A stretch of DNA of 64,000 bases from Sinohyriopsis cumingii (Eukaryota > Mollusca > Bivalvia > Unionida > Unionidae). The position numbers and the translations under genes are program-made. The DNA lies in NCBI GenBank assembly GCA_028554795.2, contig JAPYKE020000267.1, forward strand, positions 124,001-188,000, given 5' to 3'. The notes below the pieces were generated by a model. It was not told where the DNA came from. It did no database searches and saw only the letters and a program-made list of their open reading frames with translations. Shown piece after piece: positions 58,810-64,000 of the stretch (positions within the stretch are counted from its first letter, which is position 1; every line of letters begins with the position of its first letter).

Positions 58810-60920
58810 TAGGTTCTAATAAACAATAATAAAAAAGTGAAAAACAACAAACCTTGAAAAATTTAACAAATAATTTATTTCCCTGGAAAAACAATGTAAA
58901 ATTGAAAAAATAGAACTTACGGTTTTAAGAATTCAAATCCAGAAAAAATCCAAGAATTATCCACGAATACAATTTTAGAAGTCCTAGTAATGAAATGTTC
59001 TAATGAATTCAAGTTCGAGTCCGATCGAAAAACCCAAAATAGAAGGCGATTACGTATAACATTATCTTTATAGTACGGATGTGGGTACAGTTGTTTCTTG
59101 ATCCACAAACAATGTTCCGGTTTTTGAATTTCCGAATAAAATCTCAAGAAATGTCTTTGTCTGAGAATTCTGTATGAGCACTCAAATATTTCCAGGAAAA
59201 AGAATTATTAATTCCATAAAATCAAATTTCATCTAAAAACTGGTCACAAACAAACACTTTTAGTATAAAAGCCGAACTGAATAAATTCTCTATAAACATC
59301 TGTATTAAACATGACTATTGGGCAATTCCGGAAAGCAGAATTTCGAAATAGATGTTTACACCTAAAGTTATGTATTCCCAGTACGACCTTGACAAAACAA
59401 ATCATTTTACTCTAGGAATAAGATAAAAATAGAAAGTTGTTTACATGACTCATTGTTTTCTGAATCAAGGTCGGGAACTAGGTCTCTTTACGACAAAACA
59501 TTCAGGCTAAACTATTTTCGAGAAGGAATCAAATTCCAGTATAAAAAAAATCATTACTTATTATGCAATGAAATAAAATAAAATGATTTTAAACTTACAA
59601 TACGGGAATTTAACAATGTGGGAAGGGTAATGTTATTTTTTAAAAAATTAAAATCTAATATAAGCCACATATACAATCCAGCTACTTGTTTTGTTTTGAT
59701 TGCAATACACATCCCATAATTCAGCAAGCGCACTTTGATCACTATTTAAAGACACAGCCTACTATCCTGAATAAGATCAGATCTCAGCTATCCTAGGTGA
59801 TGATATGACTACGACCGCTTAGGGGTCATGTTCTGGTGACATTTTTGAATTAGGCAATGCAAATGCAGCATTCTAAAATCTGAAAGTGAATAGAATCGTT
59901 CGGTATACATTGATGGTCTTCATCCACACTGCTCAGTCTCCAAACACGAAGATATCAGACTTAAATTGACTGGCTGATACAATAAACGATTATGGTAATA
60001 ACATATGTTACCAGAACATGACTCCTAAGTTTCGCTGTCATATTTTCACGTATAATAATGGGGATCTAATTCTTTTCAAATTGACAATCCGGCAGCGGCT
60101 TTTTGATCACTGTCCAAACACACAACCCTGCTATCCAGCGAAAAGTGTCAGAACGTTTATGCACAGGGGCTATACATACATACACAGTAGGGTAATAATA
60201 TATGGATTTGATTGATGTATATCTATAATATTTTTAAATTTTTATTCATGACTGAATATTGTGGTGTTTCTGACTGGACACGCCGGTCGGGTGGGTTCTT
60301 AAAATAAATATTATTTTCCTTTCGATAGTTTTATCACGTGAACAAGTATTGTGAACTATTAGATTATGTAGTTAGATATGCACATAAGAGTATATCGCAA
60401 CAAATAGTCGTAATAGACTCTTGAAGGTTCATTTGAGAAGGGAACTAAGGAATCAAATTCATTCCTATTTTGGATTCTAATTTCATATCTTAAAATGAGT
60501 TTGCAGATGCATTTTATGATGTATTTATACATTATATGAGAAGAAAAATAGTTGTTTCGAGGAATCAGTGGAAATATAACAAGTACGTTATATATTGTAG
60601 CTAAGTAACAAAGACAGCTATTCAAAGTCTTACTTTCTGAGAGGTCACGGTCATCGTCAAGTATTGGAAACAATACAGTTGCAGTGTCAAACAAACCCCA
60701 GTCTGATTTTACGCATAATTATGAGCCATTAATATCGAAATGTTCTTTATCACCTACTGGTGATCCGGCCGATCCTATCCCTATAAAATATTAAGTGAAA
60801 CAGGAGCTATCGGAATACTTTATTAACTGGCACTTTGCCTTTGTCTGATAAGTCTTCTTCGGATGAAAGTGTTTTTGTTTAGAGAGGAGAGTGCGTTTTT
60901 CTTCATACTCCACTCCTTAA
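58810..60920. other. Unassigned host sequence
   Basis: AT-rich with no recognised gene, RNA or repeat family. Confidence 0.4.
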
Positions 60921-60924
60921 TGTT

Positions 60925-62010
60925 AATTTGTCTTCACACCCAGTTTCAAGATCAATGACTATCAGCACTGTGCAGTCCATGCCTATCGAGGATTTTCATT
61001 TATTACATGGCAAGGGCTTAGCTGGAGATATGGTTCCAGTTAAACCACTTGTAACTGGCAAGCCATGTTTGTGTAAAAAAATGTTGATCGTATTGAAAAT
61101 AAAATCCATCATTTATACCCTGCTTGTGCATTTACTAAGGCTATGGCAAAAGCCCTCTTGAGAAAGATTTCTTTCAGGAAAGTATTCATTCGGTTGACAC
61201 ATGCATTGGTGAAACTTTTGACAAGGTCACCTTTCCTCCTGTTACTGATAAATCAAAAGGTATTGATCATTGTGATCATATCCTATCTACTCATTATCAT
61301 ATTTCAAATCAGGCTGGCAAACGACATTCACTTGTCGTCGAACGGGTAAAAGATCTGAAGATCTTCTGTTTGTTTCAGAGGGCTATTAGCGAAGATGATT
61401 CTGCAGATGTATCAACTTGATATTATTAGAAAATAAGGTTCTAATGACAAATTCGAAACCATTTAAGGCAATCGCTGATGACGAGTGTTCAGTGAGGTAT
61501 CCAATTGTTGCTCCCATGTAATATAGACAAGAAAAGTTATAGTTTAACCCACGAAACTACCTTTGTTGGTCATTTAGGAGTAGTCAAAGACACCTGTCAG
61601 AAGTTCTTGCATTATTTTTCCATCATCTTATATCATGTTTCCAAATATTGTAGATCTTGTTTAACTTGTCAGTGGCTGGTTTCAATTCTTTGGAACTAGG
61701 TTTTGGATATATTATCCATGGACCATTATAATTGTTAAAAGAAAAAGTTTTTTTTTTTAACAGAGGATTCCGGCACTAATCTTTCAAATTATGTCTCTGA
61801 TTATGGATTAGCAAGATATTATTTTTTGTCTAGTCACTCAAAACTACAATTAAGGCAGGTCAAAAGTACGAAGGTGAGAACTGTTCAACCTGGTGATAAA
61901 GTTCTGTCGCTCTTGCCAGTACTTCAAAATCCTCTTTTGGTTAGATATTAATTGTCATGATGAAGTTGAAAAGAAAATGCCTTTGGAAATGTTTGGATAA
62001 TTCAGAGGAA
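60925..62010 (+). pseudogene. Ty3/gypsy-type retrotransposon pol remnant
   Basis: A protease/RT-linker-like segment (DFHLLHGKGLAGDMVPVKPL) lies at about 60988-61050. The integrase zinc-finger region follows at about 61545-61680 with HETTFVGHLGVVKDT and YCRSCLTCQ, the His-His-Cys-Cys module of Ty3/gypsy integrases. A post-integrase segment with VQPGDKVLSLLPV lies at about 61878-61950. Several frames and stops show decay, and the reverse transcriptase between the first two blocks is deleted. No LTRs identified. Confidence 0.7.
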
Positions 62011-62014
62011 ATAT

Positions 62015-62930
62015 AAAGTGATCATTGGACTATACTAATATTTTGGAACTTATTTGAATTATTCAAAGAAATTATGGACGAAAGCATTGTGACACATTCG
62101 GATTGCTAGCAGACCATTATATATCTTTCGATCTGAAATTTATATGGAGCATTTCGTTATGTTGGACCTTAATATGACCTGTTCATGCTTATTGTGCTTT
62201 CAGTTCATAATTTTTTAAGCTACTATTATATTTTCTTTTTAGGACATTGATAATTAAATTGTATGTTAAGTTTTACAAAACTTGCTGGGTTTTTCTTCAT
62301 TCTGTGACCTAGTTTATGACCATAGAGTTGTAACAGTTACCGATACAGGTGACAGCCCTCTACCAAACTTGATTTTGCGCTCATATCACATATGTCATGT
62401 GAATTGTGGATTTTAATCCATGAAAGTTACCAACACGAGTCCATGCAAGAGGATAGTCATGTAGGGTAAAAGACAATTAAATTGGCAACCGACAAAATAC
62501 CGCTCTTATCACTCTCTTTGAAAAACTGATATTTTACATTGTGACATGATAAATACAATGCACAGCTATTCTAGTGGGTATTTCTAAACTTATTTTTGTT
62601 TTAAAAGGAAATTACTCAACTGGTACTGTCTGTAAATCAAATAAGCCACTTTTTCCGTACATGTACACCGAGTTGCCGGTGGCTTTCCATTTCTAAAATG
62701 ACTGAAGATAAAGGGAAAGAACCATTAAAGAAATTAAATTGAGCTATAGTCTGTACAAAATGTTTAAAGTTGTTCTCTGCTTCTTTTAATTATTTCTACA
62801 CAATTATGGTTGGAACCAGCTAAGTAAGAAAGTTATGCTAATTGGCAGATAAAGGGAAAATATATTTTTAAAGTATCTTTTACCAGTTTTCAATCATATT
62901 GCTACGATGTCTGCAGTGTGACAGTTCATG
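62015..62930. other. Unassigned host sequence, possibly retrotransposon 3' debris
   Basis: No recognised frame. It follows the gypsy remnant. Confidence 0.3.
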
Positions 62931-62934
62931 GTAA

Positions 62935-63152
62935 TGTCTAGCACTTGGGCAACGTGCCGCAGATACATAGCATGATATCCCATCCAGTCATATTATCCTG
63001 ACACCAGACCGACCAGTCCTAACACTAACCTTTTAATGCTGCGCGTCAAGCTAGGACCATTGTATAGGTCTTTGGCATGACTTGGACCGTGTTTAGAGCC
63101 CGAAACCTCACGCATCCAAGGTGGACACTCTAACCACTCTAACCGCTCCGAT
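62935..63152 (-). repeat. tRNA-derived SINE, minus strand
   Basis: Read on the minus strand it starts with GAGCGGTTAGAGTGGTTAGA (A-box-like) and GAGGTTTCGGGCTCTAAAC (B-box-like), then a body containing TGGTGTCAGGATAATATGAC, GGATGGGATATCATGC and CGTTGCCCAAGTGCTAGACA. The body style is familiar from mollusc SINEs, an impression that I could not check by search. Confidence 0.6.
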
Positions 63153-63170
63153 GAAGTATACTTGTACATA

Positions 63171-63289
<119 letters not shown>

Positions 63290-63299
63290 TTTTATGTAT

Positions 63300-63840
63300 A
63301 CAATAATGTTAGTTTATATCTCCATTTTAATATAGCTGTATGGACTGTGTAGTCTGAAATTAAGAATAGTGATCTTATTAAATTCGGTTTCTCTTTCAAT
63401 ATAAACGGCATATCTTTACTAATGCACAACTTCATTAATCACTTGACTGACGTCAAGTTAGCATGACATTAATTGCGCCTCTGTTTTTGTTGCTGTATTC
63501 GTTTATCTGAATATCTAACTGAATCTCAAAATGGTTGTAACAATTTGATTATCGCGGTCGGGAACATAGCTTCACATGGTCTTGTATCAGGGATTCAAAC
63601 TATTATGACATCTATACATTTATTCAACCAATAGTTTAAACGTTATCTTAAAATTAACATGGAAATTGCAGGTAAACTTTATCCTGCTATGCTTGTTTCA
63701 TTTTCTATCATTCGTGTGTAAAGAACTTGTTCCACTCTCTCAAGTGTTGAAAAAGAGATGATATGGATATTATTAAAGCAGCGTACTGAATAAAGCGAAA
63801 TGAAATTGTGGAATTGGCCAAAATATTCAGCTGAAATCCT
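63300..63840. other. Unassigned host sequence
   Basis: No recognised gene or repeat. Confidence 0.4.
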
Positions 63841-63846
63841 AATTTG

Positions 63847-63897
63847 GCACACGCACACACAGATATACAAACACACACACACACACACATATATATA
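63847..63897. repeat. Compound (CA)n(TA)n microsatellite
   Basis: Degenerate ACAC tract passing into ATATAT. Confidence 0.9.
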
Positions 63898-64000
63898 ATT
63901 TGTAGTGAGAGCGAAAAGTATGGCGCTGGACAAAAACATTGAAACTAAATTTGTACCAAGTAACCTACAGTAATTTGTTTCATCGTAACGGTATGTTGAC

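Overview
The window is animal genomic DNA: AT-rich, gene-poor, full of simple repeats ((TA)n, (ATAC)n, (CA)n), SINE-like and gypsy-like debris and decayed minisatellites, with one recognisable small split host gene. Repeat style and a tRNA-type SINE tail suggest a marine invertebrate, most likely a mollusc. That is inference from sequence flavour, not a proven identification.

The outstanding object is a complete 14.95-kb Polinton/adintovirus-like integrated virus at 14144-29092. It has terminal inverted repeats of about 208 bp that are nearly identical, and it is flanked by a perfect 7-bp duplication (TGATGTG at 14137-14143 and 29093-29099). It landed inside an array of a degenerate repeat of about 145 bp whose register continues across the insertion. 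In order it carries: packaging ATPase (-), zinc ribbon plus phospholipase A2 (+), retroviral-type integrase (+), a 989-residue family-B-polymerase-like protein fused to an SF1 helicase (-), a Cys-rich small protein (+), a NUMOD-HNH endonuclease (+), an unknown 124-residue protein (+), and then a tight block of eight minus-strand virion genes: penton/minor-capsid-like protein, two-helix membrane protein, coiled-coil fibre-like protein, adenain-type protease, core-like protein, major capsid protein, amphipathic minor virion protein and a 626-residue charged protein. Integrase, polymerase-helicase, ATPase, protease and capsid genes together make a self-replicating, virion-forming, integrating element. 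It lacks the canonical protein-primed polymerase of Polintons. Two features may be regulation or early decay: the PLA2 domain has no start codon and is reached only by a -1 shift on an A10 run, and the protease reading frame begins at an ATA where a start would be expected.

Left flank (1-14136): an old direct duplication (about 385-2035), mostly unassignable sequence, then a split host gene (exons 9651-9803, 10234-10291, 11532-11584) for an 87-residue secreted peptide precursor with a dibasic site and a C-terminal amidation-type Gly, surrounded by (TA)n and (ATAC)n arrays.

Right flank (29100-64000): the 145-bp repeat array to about 32.28 kb, further minisatellites, a possible GPCR-derived fragment (40.5-40.96 kb), a heavily mutated canonical Polinton protein-primed polymerase pseudogene (about 42.69-45.5 kb), a TATA promoter candidate (48.1 kb), a tRNA-derived SINE (50.1 kb), long (TA)n arrays (52.8, 53.0, 63.2 kb), a gypsy gag remnant (54.6-55.2 kb), a 105-bp minisatellite (57.2-58.8 kb), a gypsy pol remnant (60.9-62.0 kb) and a second SINE (62.9-63.15 kb).
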